Source: Brumimicrobium sp035497735 (lineage in GTDB: Bacteria > Bacteroidota > Bacteroidia > Flavobacteriales_D > Crocinitomicaceae). Taken from it: a stretch of DNA of 64,000 nt. The stretch lies in assembly GCA_035497735.1 (NCBI GenBank), contig DATJCX010000065.1, forward strand, positions 1 through 64,000, read 5' to 3'. Shown here one piece after another: positions 53,900 to 63,700 of this stretch (position 1 is its first letter; each line of letters opens with the position of its first letter). The notes under the pieces were generated by a model that saw only the letters and a list, made by a program, of their open reading frames with translations, was not told where the DNA came from and did not search any database. A program made the translations under genes and the position numbers.

Positions 53900-54553
53900 C
53901 TACCGTCCAAGTTTTTGAATTTCCGCAGATGAAATAATGATCGAAGAGAAACCGTCTTCTGCTATCTTCTGCATTGCTTTGGCTACCGTCAATCCTCGGA
54001 TCTTTTTATAATTTAAAGGAATCATAAAGTTGAAAACTGACATAAAAGCATTGGCAAAACCTTCTTTTCCTCTTTTATCTTCACGAACGCCAACAATCAA
54101 GGAAGGCTGCAGAAAATGCAAGTCCAATTGATCCTTGGCAATTCTTATAACTTCGTCTTGCATTTCCCCTTTTGTTCGCGTATAAAACATACGACTCTTT
54201 GAATTAGCGCCAGGAGCAGAGATTATTTGTAGTTGTTTGACCTTATTTTGAATTGCGAGCTTAGCCACATTTACTGGAATTCCAAAGTCTATTCTATGGT
54301 ATTCTTTGTTATCAGGAGTTTTGGCATTTGTCGTTCCTACACAACAAAATACAACATCCCCTTTCAACAAGTCAGCATGATTTTCTAATACCATCAAATC
54401 AATAATGTGTTCTTCTAATTTAGGGTGTGTTTTTCCCGTAGAACGACGCGTTGGAACGATTATTTTACCATAGTTGTCATCTTCTAACAATAGGTCAAGT
54501 AAATGTCCACCTGTCAAACCTGTTGCTCCAATAATAATTGCGGTCTTTTTCAT
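53900..54553 (-). CDS. NAD(P)-binding oxidoreductase, HTATIP2/TIP30-like
   Basis: This atypical short-chain dehydrogenase-like protein has the nucleotide motif GATGLTGGHLLDLLL at the start, FCCVGTT at the end of strand 4 and Y-x3-K in FYTRTKGEM. It has no signal peptide. Similar proteins are annotated as NAD-dependent epimerases with unknown substrates. It is the last of the minus-strand genes leading down from the globin cluster, but 97 bp separate it from the hemerythrin-like gene, so operon membership is uncertain. Confidence 0.85.
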   Translation of the reverse strand: MKKTAIIIGATGLTGGHLLDLLLEDDNYGKIIVPTRRSTGKTHPKLEEHIIDLMVLENHADLLKGDVVFCCVGTTNAKTPDNKEYHRIDFGIPVNVAKLAIQNKVKQLQIISAPGANSKSRMFYTRTKGEMQDEVIRIAKDQLDLHFLQPSLIVGVREDKRGKEGFANAFMSVFNFMIPLNYKKIRGLTVAKAMQKIAEDGFSSIIISSAEIQKLGR

Positions 54554-54650
54554 GCTGATTTTTTATGTAAATATAAAACATATATTGCATTATCGGCTAA
54601 TGCTTGCTGGACTAACCAAAGTGAATACATTAAGAATAAAAAAGGGGTGA

Positions 54651-55121
54651 CTAATCTTCCCAGAAAACATCTGACAGATTTTCTACGAAATCAACTTCCT
54701 TCCTATTGTTAAGAATATTCTGTAATTGTTGAGTTGTTGCTAATTCTTGTACGACTTGAAACAAGTCTCGTTCTTTAAAACGTATGTTTCTTTCCAGTTC
54801 TTCCTCCAGGTTGTGCAAGGCCTTCTCTAAATCTTGTTCAGCCTTAAAAAGACGTCTTAATCGCCTATGCTCAGAGAGCATTTTCTTTATCAGTTTATGG
54901 TCTTTCCCAAGAATAGGAACCAGATATTTTTCTTCATCTTTGAATAAAGATTTCAGATATTCTATATAAAACCAATTGCTATAATTCTGTATTCTTTCAA
55001 ATGAAACATCACCACTCAATCCCTTTCTAATCTTCCAACACAACAACAAACAATGATGGTGCTCTCGGCTAAAAATAGCGAGTGCTTCATGTCTATCAAG
55101 TGGCTTAATATTGCTTTCCAT
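54651..55121 (-). CDS. Hemerythrin-like domain protein lacking conserved metal-ligand His
   Basis: Hemerythrin domains bind a di-iron site with five His and two carboxylates. The family pattern is clear: SREHHHCLLLCWKIR at 18-32 and SEHRRLRRLF at 83-92. However, where the family normally has HFxxEE this protein has L59-F-K-D-E63-E64, and where it has HIRFEER this one has N112-I-R-F-K116-E117-R. Two His and one Glu ligand are therefore replaced. The protein is 156 residues, soluble and helical. It may no longer hold a di-iron site. It is encoded just after two truncated globins and a cupin on the same strand. Confidence 0.8.
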   Translation of the reverse strand: MESNIKPLDRHEALAIFSREHHHCLLLCWKIRKGLSGDVSFERIQNYSNWFYIEYLKSLFKDEEKYLVPILGKDHKLIKKMLSEHRRLRRLFKAEQDLEKALHNLEEELERNIRFKERDLFQVVQELATTQQLQNILNNRKEVDFVENLSDVFWED

Positions 55122-55182
55122 TTTTATTTAAATTGACATTAAATGACTAATAAAAACAAACACAAAAAAAACGACTTTCATC

Positions 55183-55581
55183 CTAATTATATCCTCCAGG
55201 TCTATGGCTCATAATTGCGCCAAAAATACCTCTCGACATTCCTAGGGAAGCTTGTTTAGCTCGATCCGCTAGGTCTCCATAAAAATAAGTGTCTATTGTT
55301 GAATGCCATAGCATTACCCAATGTGCAAAATGCTCTTCTGTTACACCATAATCTAAATTATAGTCAACCATAGCATGCACACGAGCGGGATTTCCTTTGA
55401 ATTTTGGAATTCCAAATAAATTACTCTCCCAGAAGTCAACTAATTTCTCTAAATGTGGAGGCCATGTATCCTTATCTAAATGCATATCAAAAATAGGTCC
55501 TAGCATTTCATCTACTCTTATTTTATCATAGAATGAGTAAACTAGTTTTGTGACATCTTCTCTATTTTCAATTGTTTTCAT
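55183..55581 (-). CDS. Group III truncated haemoglobin (copy 2)
   Basis: Truncated globins bind haem and react with O2 or NO. The proximal His is expected at H84 in EEHFAHWV; VDFWESNLFGIPKFKGNP (48-65) with a following H69 is the group III signature. Length 132. It is about half identical by eye to the neighbour at 55615, with shared W40-P, FW and NLFG. Differences after residue 85 (HSTIDTYF against FETLDENF) suggest specialisation. It lies 34 bp after the first globin. Confidence 0.87.
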   Translation of the reverse strand: MKTIENREDVTKLVYSFYDKIRVDEMLGPIFDMHLDKDTWPPHLEKLVDFWESNLFGIPKFKGNPARVHAMVDYNLDYGVTEEHFAHWVMLWHSTIDTYFYGDLADRAKQASLGMSRGIFGAIMSHRPGGYN

Positions 55582-55614
55582 ACAATCAACTTTATTAAAA
55601 TATTAATTTAACGC

Positions 55615-56019
55615 TTATTTATTATTTGCAATCTTCTGCTGGTTTTCCCAAACGGCAAAGTACATAGGCGTTGTTAACATTCTCGCTACATCTTTTGCCT
55701 TTTGACACTTTTCTCCTTCGAAGTTTTCATCTAACGTTTCAAACCATAAACGAATCCAGTATGCAAAATGTTCCTGATTAATCTTATTGTCGATTTTATT
55801 ATCCGCCTTGACATGCGCCAATATTGGTTCACCTTTAAATCCTTTTATTCCAAAGAGATTCCCCATCCAAAAATCAACCATCTTATCAAGATGTCCTGGC
55901 CATTTCTCATCACTTATGCTTGCCTTGAAAATAGGTCCCAATACTTGATCAGCTCTTATTTTGTCATAAAAACTATGCACCAAAAGCCGAACATCATCCC
56001 TACTTACAATTGCTTTCAT
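55615..56019 (-). CDS. Group III truncated haemoglobin (copy 1)
   Basis: Like its neighbour, it has the group III layout: SFYDKIRADQVLGPIF, W40-P, VDFWMGNLFGIKGFKGEP, and the proximal His probably H84 in QEHFAYWI. It is 134 residues, with no signal peptide. It begins 6 bp after the cupin gene stop and is followed by copy 2. The tandem pair likely arose by duplication. Roles in NO or O2 chemistry are known for the family; the exact reaction is not visible here. Confidence 0.87.
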   Translation of the reverse strand: MKAIVSRDDVRLLVHSFYDKIRADQVLGPIFKASISDEKWPGHLDKMVDFWMGNLFGIKGFKGEPILAHVKADNKIDNKINQEHFAYWIRLWFETLDENFEGEKCQKAKDVARMLTTPMYFAVWENQQKIANNK

Positions 56020-56025
56020 ATTTTT

Positions 56026-56370
56026 TTATGATTCACGCGCCACTCCTTCCACTCGTTCTGCGGTATCAAACTTAGACAAAGTTAGTCTAACAATACTTTC
56101 TTCATTCGCAAGCAAGTCATGAGGCACATTTCCTTCTAAGGTTAAAATATCACCTTTCTTTAATTCATGCTTCACTCCTTCTACACCGAAGTCTATTTGA
56201 CCTTCTAGTAAATGAACAACAATTGGGAAAGCTGTTTTATGTTCTTTCATAATTTGCCCTTTTTTAAAGGCAATACGAATTTCTTTTGAGAAAGAAGTTT
56301 CAAGAACAACAGAAACCTTCACTCTATCGTTCGTAAAAGTTAGATCATTGTAAAAAGAATTATTTTTCAT
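56026..56370 (-). CDS. Small cupin-domain protein
   Basis: Single cupin barrels bind a metal and small ligands. The pattern here is KKGQIMKEHKTAFPIVVHLLEG, then GVEGVKHELKKGDILTL and NVPHDLLANEES. H44 and the later His in VPHDL remain, but the first motif has HKTAFPI where canonical cupins carry HxH...E, so metal binding is uncertain. 114 residues. It is the first gene of the cluster with two globins and a hemerythrin-like protein and has a promoter match at 56405. Confidence 0.8.
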   Translation of the reverse strand: MKNNSFYNDLTFTNDRVKVSVVLETSFSKEIRIAFKKGQIMKEHKTAFPIVVHLLEGQIDFGVEGVKHELKKGDILTLEGNVPHDLLANEESIVRLTLSKFDTAERVEGVARES

Positions 56371-56404
56371 CGCGCTAATTTGTTTTATTTTTATTTAGTC
56401 TAAA

Positions 56405-56412
56405 CAAAGTTA
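56405..56412 (-). promoter_or_regulatory. Promoter -7 element of the cupin/globin cluster
   Basis: TAACTTTG on the - strand matches TAnnTTTG exactly, 34 nt before the cupin ATG. Confidence 0.55.
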
Positions 56413-56477
56413 ATAAAAATTTTCATGATAGCCCTCTATAAAAAAGACAAATATATCGGAAATTAAAAAATAAGCAC

Positions 56478-56505
56478 AAAAAAAGGAGAGCATAATACTC
56501 TCCTT
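56478..56505 (-). terminator. Terminator of rpmE2
   Basis: AAGGAGAG / CTCTCCTT with a 7-nt loop, followed on the - strand by U7. Confidence 0.88.
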
Positions 56506-56528
56506 GAAATATGTAAACACAAAAGTGA

Positions 56529-56786
56529 TTATTTCTTAATGTGACGAGCGTATTTAGTTTTAAACTTGTCAATACGTCCCGCAGTATCAACGAATTGTTG
56601 AACACCTGTAAAGAAAGGGTGTGACTTATGTGAAATATCTAACTTCACTAATGGGTATTCGTTTCCGTCTTCCCATGTAACAGCTTCATTAGAAGGTGCG
56701 CATGAACGAGAAACAAACATGTAATCATTAGTCATATCTTTAAATACAACTAATCTGTAATTTTCTGGGTGTATATCTTTTTTCAT
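56529..56786 (-). CDS. rpmE2: 50S ribosomal protein L31, type B
   Basis: L31 is a small protein of the large ribosomal subunit. MKKDIHPENYRLVVFKDMTN, the SHPFFTG motif and the FKTKYA segment near the end identify type B, which lacks the Cys zinc motif of type A. The Zn-independent form is often used under zinc limitation, although many Bacteroidota have only this type. 85 residues, typical. It is monocistronic with promoter and terminator. Confidence 0.97.
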   Translation of the reverse strand: MKKDIHPENYRLVVFKDMTNDYMFVSRSCAPSNEAVTWEDGNEYPLVKLDISHKSHPFFTGVQQFVDTAGRIDKFKTKYARHIKK

Positions 56787-56823
56787 TTTTCAAAAATTTC
56801 TTATTCCTTCTTAAATCGGATGG

Positions 56824-56831
56824 CAAATGTA
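56824..56831 (-). promoter_or_regulatory. Promoter -7 element of rpmE2
   Basis: TACATTTG on the - strand, 37 nt before the ATG; TTG of a possible -33 box lies 21 nt further upstream. Confidence 0.65.
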
Positions 56832-56927
56832 GTAATTTATTTTTGATTCACACAAGTTTGTGCATAAAAATTTTTATAATTATTTTCTTTGCCATGCAAA
56901 TATGAAATAAAAGTAAGAATAATTCGT

Positions 56928-56935
56928 TAAATTCG
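56928..56935 (+). promoter_or_regulatory. Candidate promoter -7 element of the 56956 gene
   Basis: TAAATTCG matches TAnnTTTG at seven of eight positions, 20 nt before the TTG start at 56956. Confidence 0.4.
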
Positions 56936-56955
56936 CAGAACAAAATCAATAAAAT

Positions 56956-58347
56956 TTGAAAAAGTCACTCATTTTAATACCTTTCATTGTATTTGCCTTG
57001 TTTACGCTCAACTTAACGAGTTGTAAAAAGGCAGTCTTATTTTCTAAAGAGGCACTTACTTTTTCAAAAGACACAGTACTTTTTGACACAGTTTTCACAA
57101 CAGTAGGTTCAACAACAAAGCGACTACTAATATATAACAAGGAAAATAAGCCGGTAAATATCAGCAGCGTCATCCTCGAGGATGGAAAAAATTCGCCATT
57201 TAGAATCAACTTAGATGGAATATCAGGAACAGTATTTAAGAACGTAACAATTCCTGCAAAAGATAGTTTGTACCTCTTTGTAGAAGTAACGCTAGGAGAA
57301 AACAACATTAATGATCCTCTAATTAAAGAAGATAGAATTTTATTTAGCACGAATGGAAAGGAACAACATGTTCAACTAGCTGCTTGGGGACAAGATGCAT
57401 ACTTTTACAATAATGACTCTGTAAGTGGCATTTGGGGAAACGACAAGCCGCATGTTATCTATAATGTAGCTTTGGTGGATTCATTACAATCGCTAATCAT
57501 AGAGGCTGGAACGCGTGTACACCTACACAAAGGAGCAATGTTATATGTGAATTCTGGAGAATTGCATATTCAAGGAACATATCAAGACAAGGTAATTTTT
57601 GAAGGAGATAGATTAGAGCCTTTTTACAAAGACGTGAAAGGTCAGTATTACGGTATTTATTTAAACGAAGCACTAGAGTCAACGATAGATAACGCAATTA
57701 TCAAAAACGGTACAGCTGGAATTCACGTTTACGGAAATCATCCAAACAATACTGGATATACGCTAACGATAAGTAATACTGAAGTTGCTAACCATTCAAG
57801 TTATGGTATTTTTAATTATTCAGGAGGAAAGGTAAAAGGGGAGAATTTAAACATTCACAACAATGGGATTTACGCTTATTTTCTACTAGAAGGTGGAAGT
57901 CACAACTTCACACATACACAATTCTTAAGTTATGGAGCGGAAGGAAATCATCCTGCTGTTGCCCTAAAGAACTATTTCACAAGAAGTGATGGCTACACCT
58001 ATATTGGTTCGATTGAAGAAGGTGAGATAAACAATTCTATCATTTATGGGAATGGCGAATATCAAATCGGGTATGACACCCTTACGAATGGCGGTGCTGT
58101 GTCTATTCATTATTCTTACAATTCGAATTTAATCAGATTTACAGACGAAATGAGTGGACCTAATTTTCAAAACAACATCTGGAATCAAAGTCCGAAGTTT
58201 GAAAGTTTAGGCGATAAGAACTATAAAATCAAAGTAAGTTCTCCTTGTGTAAATGCTGGGAATAGTGCTTTCTGGGTGGATCGTGATATCGAAGGAAATT
58301 CGAGAGAATTCGCAACACCAGATATTGGTGCTTATGAGGTAGAATAG
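56956..58347 (+). CDS. Lipoprotein with right-handed parallel beta-helix
   Basis: The signal (MKKSLILIPFIVFALFTLNL, then TSC) gives a lipid Cys at 23; translation must start at the TTG at 56956, since no ATG precedes the signal. The first 150 residues form a beta-sandwich-like domain. From about 170 to 420 there are repeating short strands and turns (YGIYLNEALESTIDNAIIKN, GIHVYGNHPNN, SYGIFNYSGGKVKGENLNIH) typical of parallel beta-helices that bind or cleave polysaccharide. The end, DIGAYEVE, is a recurrent C-terminal motif in such proteins. No catalytic residues are evident. Confidence 0.82.
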   Translation: MKKSLILIPFIVFALFTLNLTSCKKAVLFSKEALTFSKDTVLFDTVFTTVGSTTKRLLIYNKENKPVNISSVILEDGKNSPFRINLDGISGTVFKNVTIPAKDSLYLFVEVTLGENNINDPLIKEDRILFSTNGKEQHVQLAAWGQDAYFYNNDSVSGIWGNDKPHVIYNVALVDSLQSLIIEAGTRVHLHKGAMLYVNSGELHIQGTYQDKVIFEGDRLEPFYKDVKGQYYGIYLNEALESTIDNAIIKNGTAGIHVYGNHPNNTGYTLTISNTEVANHSSYGIFNYSGGKVKGENLNIHNNGIYAYFLLEGGSHNFTHTQFLSYGAEGNHPAVALKNYFTRSDGYTYIGSIEEGEINNSIIYGNGEYQIGYDTLTNGGAVSIHYSYNSNLIRFTDEMSGPNFQNNIWNQSPKFESLGDKNYKIKVSSPCVNAGNSAFWVDRDIEGNSREFATPDIGAYEVE

Positions 58348-58678
58348 CTTCTTCCATTTACAGTAAATTCCGCTTATGAATCTTTCTTTTAGTTCATACA
58401 ACAAAGTGACTTGCACTAAACTGGAATTAAAACGCAATAAGGCAAGGTATAAACTCCTAAAGGGACGAAGTCGACTACTATGTAGTTAATCATTAATGAT
58501 GCTCGCCAAGAGTGGTTCAGCGCCTCTATCAGATATAACCACCAATACTCATCAAAGATGAATTGAAAAAGTCCTTCAGAAATACAAATACTTTAAAATT
58601 GTCCATGACATCAGTCAGACTTTATTATGTGTTTTATAAAAACTCCAATCAAATAGTTTCCTATAAAATATAGGTCAT
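58348..58678. other. Gene-free spacer with a possible degraded coding remnant
   Basis: No intact gene. A 12-bp perfect palindrome ATCATTAATGAT lies at 58489-58500. Around 58560-58640 one + frame reads IEKVLQKYKYFKIVHDISQT, a helical pattern reminiscent of transposase sequence but too short to name. The rest holds nothing I can identify. Confidence 0.3.
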
Positions 58679-58708
58679 AAAAAAAGGGAGCGAATAATCG
58701 CTCCCTTT
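58679..58708 (-). terminator. Terminator of the 58731 gene
   Basis: AAAGGGAGCG pairs with CGCTCCCTTT around loop AATAAT; U7 follows on the - strand. Confidence 0.92.
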
Positions 58709-58730
58709 CTATTTTCAATAATATTTGATA

Positions 58731-60437
58731 TTAGTGAGCTACAACAACTCTCATTGTGTGCGTTAAGTTATTTGTTAAAGTAACTTTAACAATGTAAACT
58801 CCATTTTCAACATTAGCAACATTGATTGCAGTTTTTTCAGTTCCTTGAGTTACCGCTTGAGCAGAAACAACTTGTCCTGTGATGCTTATTAACTCTAAGT
58901 TCTTAACGTCACTTCCTTTGAAGTCAACATTCAACACATCCATAGCTGGTGAAGGGTAAGCACTCATATTGATTGCCTTTTCTTCATTTGCAAGACCTAC
59001 TTGACTTTCTGTAAAGAAAAGCATAGATATAGATGGAGTTGGAACGCTTTGGAATCCGTATGGATTATAGCTGTTAGAACCTACTTCAATTGGGAAATAT
59101 GGTTGATTGTAAAAACCAATGTTTCCGTCATACTGAATTGCTGGATCACTTCCAACGAAGATCTCATCGTTAAAAGAACCAACACAGAAGAAGTATCTTT
59201 GGTTGTCTACTAACTGCATTCTATTTCCTTCCTCGAAGTAGTGCACTTGAATATCTTCGGTGTCTTCCATGTAAACATATGACTCCATGATTAACTCTTC
59301 AGAAGAACCAATAGGGCTTGTGATGTCATCTAAACTTGTGAATTGGTCATTCACCTTAATTACACGTAAGAATAGCTCTTCACCTTCCATTGAAGGGTCA
59401 ATAGCATCACTTCCTTTTAACGCTGTAAATGCCATACCTCCAAAGTATAGCTCACTTGCGTTTTCATCTTTAAAGTAAGTACATAAAGAGAAGAAATCAA
59501 CAGCATCAGCTGGTCTAATACCATTTCCTGAGTTTGGAAGTCCATTCTCATCAAAAGATGCATTTGAAACTCTGTCTGCAGTAATTGCAAAAACAGTTAC
59601 TATTTCGTTATCAAAGTTGTAATCATCTTCCTGGTTTCCAACTACAGAGTAAGTTAAAGTATAAACTCCTTCTTCCCATTCTGTTGAAGAGTAGCTAGGT
59701 ACAGACATTTCAGCTGAATCTCCCGCTAATAAGTCAATCATATCCGATGTTTCGCTGTAGATTTCTACACCATCCAAAGTAATTGTAGCAGTTAACGCAA
59801 TACCGTCTTGATCTTCTGAACCATAGTTAAACACATCAGCAACAAAGTCAATCTCATACCCATCTCCAGCATTTGCATACACAAGTGGGAACTGAGAGAA
59901 TTTTGGGCGAACAATTTTCTTTTCGTCCATTCCTATGTCGTTTTCATAGTAACCCATTTTACTTCCGATGAACACAACCACAGGCTCTTCCTCCATTTTA
60001 GTGATTAACATTTCTCCATCAGCTTGTCCAACCATTACAACTGGAATAGTTACTGAAGAACCGTTATCTCCTCCTCCCATTGGAATCGGATCACCAGGTT
60101 CGTTATTTACAATAACAACTGCAATTGCGCCTGCGTTTTGTGCGTTTAAAGCTTTTAAACCAAACTCACAGTCACCTCTTCTTAAGATGGCAATATGTCC
60201 AGTAAGTTCAGCTTCGTTACCCGCGAAATTACACCCTTTGTTACCTGCGTCATCATAAAGAACCAATGTATCCTTAACAGCATTTGCAGGTAGCGTCAAG
60301 TTTGCTCCCCAGTCTGTAGGATAAGTAAAATTATAATTACCCACAACATCTTCAGGACTTTCCCCTGAAAATATAACTTGGGCATTCATAAAGTTGGCAA
60401 GTAAAATACCTGCTCCTAATAATAGAATTCTTTTCAT
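58731..60437 (-). CDS. Secreted protein with PA domain and T9SS type A sorting domain
   Basis: A signal peptide (MKRILLLGAGILLANFMNAQ) and a C-terminal Por sorting domain (about 490-568; ends NGVYIVKVTLTNNLTHTMRV) mark it as T9SS cargo. A protease-associated (PA) domain occupies about 50-160, with LRRGDCEFGLKALNAQNAGA and VVMVGQADG. PA domains usually sit on peptidases, but no protease domain follows; the middle 300 residues are beta-sandwich-like, perhaps adhesive. It is monocistronic, with a terminator at 58679. Confidence 0.88.
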   Translation of the reverse strand: MKRILLLGAGILLANFMNAQVIFSGESPEDVVGNYNFTYPTDWGANLTLPANAVKDTLVLYDDAGNKGCNFAGNEAELTGHIAILRRGDCEFGLKALNAQNAGAIAVVIVNNEPGDPIPMGGGDNGSSVTIPVVMVGQADGEMLITKMEEEPVVVFIGSKMGYYENDIGMDEKKIVRPKFSQFPLVYANAGDGYEIDFVADVFNYGSEDQDGIALTATITLDGVEIYSETSDMIDLLAGDSAEMSVPSYSSTEWEEGVYTLTYSVVGNQEDDYNFDNEIVTVFAITADRVSNASFDENGLPNSGNGIRPADAVDFFSLCTYFKDENASELYFGGMAFTALKGSDAIDPSMEGEELFLRVIKVNDQFTSLDDITSPIGSSEELIMESYVYMEDTEDIQVHYFEEGNRMQLVDNQRYFFCVGSFNDEIFVGSDPAIQYDGNIGFYNQPYFPIEVGSNSYNPYGFQSVPTPSISMLFFTESQVGLANEEKAINMSAYPSPAMDVLNVDFKGSDVKNLELISITGQVVSAQAVTQGTEKTAINVANVENGVYIVKVTLTNNLTHTMRVVVAH

Positions 60438-60458
60438 GTTTGTTTGTTTTTAGTTATA

Positions 60459-60466
60459 CAAGTTTA
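60459..60466 (-). promoter_or_regulatory. Weak promoter candidate of the 58731 gene
   Basis: TAAACTTG on the - strand matches TAnnTTTG at seven of eight positions, 21 nt before the ATG. Confidence 0.35.
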
Positions 60467-60674
60467 AGTTATTATCATGTAATAATAAAGAAATAAATCA
60501 TATTAAACAAAAATTACAAAAAATTTATATTTATCAAAATCCCTAAACGACTGATAACCTGACACAAAGACCTTAACGAACCTAATTCGACTGGGCTATA
60601 AATAAGCAATAATCTCTTTAAAAGAATACAGGATATTTAGCGTGAATTAAAAGTGGTATTCTCCATATAACAGC

Positions 60675-60705
60675 AAAAAAAACCGCCCCAATGATAGGGA
60701 CGGCT
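60675..60705 (-). terminator. Terminator of the 60731 gene
   Basis: On the - strand AGCCGTCCC pairs with GGGGCGGTT (one G-U) around a 7-nt loop and runs into U8. Confidence 0.85.
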
Positions 60706-60730
60706 GTAACCATATTTTAAAAACGAATGC

Positions 60731-63700
60731 TTAATGCAAAACGTTTAACTTTTTACTTGTAACTGCTGTCTCTGTTTTGATAACAACTGTATAGATTCCT
60801 ACAGTCATAGCTGATACATCAATTTGAACAACGCTTGCGTTTGGATTAAATTGATATACAACCTGACCTAAGTTATTGATAACAGAAATTTCTTCCATGA
60901 TTGCATGGTTTGAAATCTCAACCGTTACCTCATCAGCTGTCGGGTTAGGATACAATTTAACCATTTGGCTAATTTCATTTTTAGAAATTCCTAAGTCTCC
61001 AACAAAAATTGTCGTTGAAACTGTAACAGTTCCACAGTCATTCGTCACTGTTAGAGTAACTGTATATTCGCCTTCTTCAGCATAGTAATGAGAAGCTTCA
61101 ACTTGTTGTGTAGTTATACCATCACCAAAGTCCCAGTTGTAAGTCTCTGCATTCTCCACACCTTCAGCTGTGAAGTTAAAGAAGAATCCATCAGCTGTAG
61201 TCGATAAAATTTCTACAACTACTGGAAGCGGATTTACCGTCACTTGAATTGTATCTGATAAAGTACAAATATCTTCATACGTTACCGTCACGATATATGT
61301 TCCAGATTCTGTAACAGCATATACTAAATCTGTAGAACCATCTTGCCATTCAAATGACAAATTCTCGTTATCGTTTGTTGCTCCAGCTGACAAAATAAGT
61401 TCGTCTCCTTCACAAATCTCCAAATCTTCACCTAAGTCAAATGGATTGATGATACAAACTGGCACACTTGAAGAGATACTAATTGCCATGATATTCATGA
61501 TTCCGGAAGCAGAATTACTATTAGAGAAAGTTACACTATTAATTACTTTTTCAATGTTCTCTTCATCAATAGTAACGACGCTCTCATATAAATTCGGTCC
61601 ATTTCCAGCTTCAGTACCATTATTAGTCAAGTTTACTCTTCCAATACCTGAAGCTACAACACTTGCAGAACTTTGGAACCAGTCTGGATAAGAAAGCTCA
61701 CTAAATGCTTGTGTACTTCCATCACCAAAGTTTATCGTTCCACTAACTAAAGAAGTTCCTGAACCACTTACTCCTAGTACATATACTTCTTCAGCTGCGC
61801 GCGGTTCTACAAACTCTAGTGTACCTTCTTGACTGCCAGTTAGACGAAGTGAATTGTTTTCAGCGTAATCCGTTAACACAAACCACTTTTCATCTTTTGT
61901 AATTTGTCTATCATTTGGTAGAAATCTCGTTGGGAAAGGTGCATTTTCATTCAATTGGTAATCTTCCGCTACCAGCGCAAAATTCACACCATCTACATCA
62001 TTTGTAGTTGATGACTGAGCTGTTCCAATTCCATTTGCAACAACATCTGAGTCGAATCCAGTAACTACGATTGGAATATATGTTGGCAAAGCAAAAGTAT
62101 AGCCATTTGTCCAATCACTTTCTGAACCTCCTTCACAATTTGTTTGAGCGTAGAATGTATATTCAACTCCACTTTCTAAGTTGTTAAAATCAATAGTATG
62201 TGCTTCAAGCAATTCTCCTGAATATACAAGACCTACTGCACCTGAACCAGGTTCGCCTTCTGTTCTCAATTCATAGTTGTAGCTTTCCCATTGGTCACCC
62301 AAACCTATAGAACTCCAGCTAATCGTAATAGAATTATTTTCTATATTTGATTTTGAAATTGATATAGGCATTAAACATCCTTCTGGAGCAACAACAACAA
62401 ATGTATAATCTTCAGCTTCTCCGTATCCTTGGTTTCCTAAATTACCACAAGGGGTTGGATTTAGAGCTAAGTAATTTGCGACAACGCGCATTCTGTGTGG
62501 CCCTGGAGCTGCAGTCAACGGAACAGTAATTGTACCTGTTGCATTGGTTACATAAGACCCTGAACCATAAACTTTATCTCCTGGATCATCAAAACTACCG
62601 TTATCATTCCAGTCAATCCAAATCCCCATTCCAGCGCTACTGTTCGCAGAAGCGATACTAAAGTCAACAGACTGTCCCATCAATTGAGAAACCACTTGGT
62701 CAGTATAATCAGAATATCCTCCTCCACCAGATGAGTTGCTGATGTTCTCAATTCCATTGGTTGTTGTGAAATCACCAATTCCATATGAAGTACTTGTTGA
62801 AGTTACCTCACAGTAGCATTCTTCTGCTGGTAAAATTGTTACTTGTATTACGTCTGAAGTATCCGACTCATCACTTATGGTACAGGCAACTATAAGACGA
62901 TAATACATTTCTTCATTAACTCCGCCATTAACTGTATAATTAAGCGTTGTAGCACCCGCTATGTCAATCCAAGCCAATCCATCAATTGATGATTGCCACT
63001 GAATAACTTGACCATCTGCTGGCTCACTTGCTCCAGAAGTAGATAATGTAAAGCCAATATTAGAACAAGTTTCAAAAGAACTACTTACAGTTCCTGCATT
63101 TGCTTCAGTACACTCGTCTAGAGGTGTAACTTCGAAAGTATAATCTTCAAACTCTCCATAAGAGAATGCAGTTGCACATGGATTAACATCTCCTGAAGTA
63201 CTACTCCAGTGACTAACAATTCTCATTCTAGTAGTTCCTGCCATTGCTGACAATGGAACATTAAATGAACCTGAGTGATTACTTGCATAATTAGAACTGC
63301 TATAGGCTACTTCTGAAGCATCAAATTGACCATCTTGATTCCAGTCAACCCAGATTCTAAATCCAGCGGTTCCACCTATAATATTTACCTCAAATGAAAC
63401 GCTTTCACTTATTAATTGTTCTAAGACCATAGCTGTGTAATCTCCATATCCACCGGTAGAAAAACCAGTCCCAAAATTAGAGATGTTTTGAATCGCATTG
63501 GTAGTCGAGAAATTATTAATGTGTCGACCTGCAACTGTTCCTTCAGGGATACAGTAACATTCATTAGCGTTTAATATCGTAACATGAATAACCTCTGAGG
63601 TATCTGACTCTTCATTTATAGTACATGTAACAATTAGTCGATAATACATTTCTTCACTAATTCCACCGTTTATAGTGTAATCAAAAGTTGTAGCTCCTGT

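Noticed and set aside
56946..57350. 134-codon minus-strand frame opposite the beta-helix lipoprotein
   Set aside because: Antisense to a gene with a clear lipoprotein signal and beta-helix pattern; it has no promoter match or family features.
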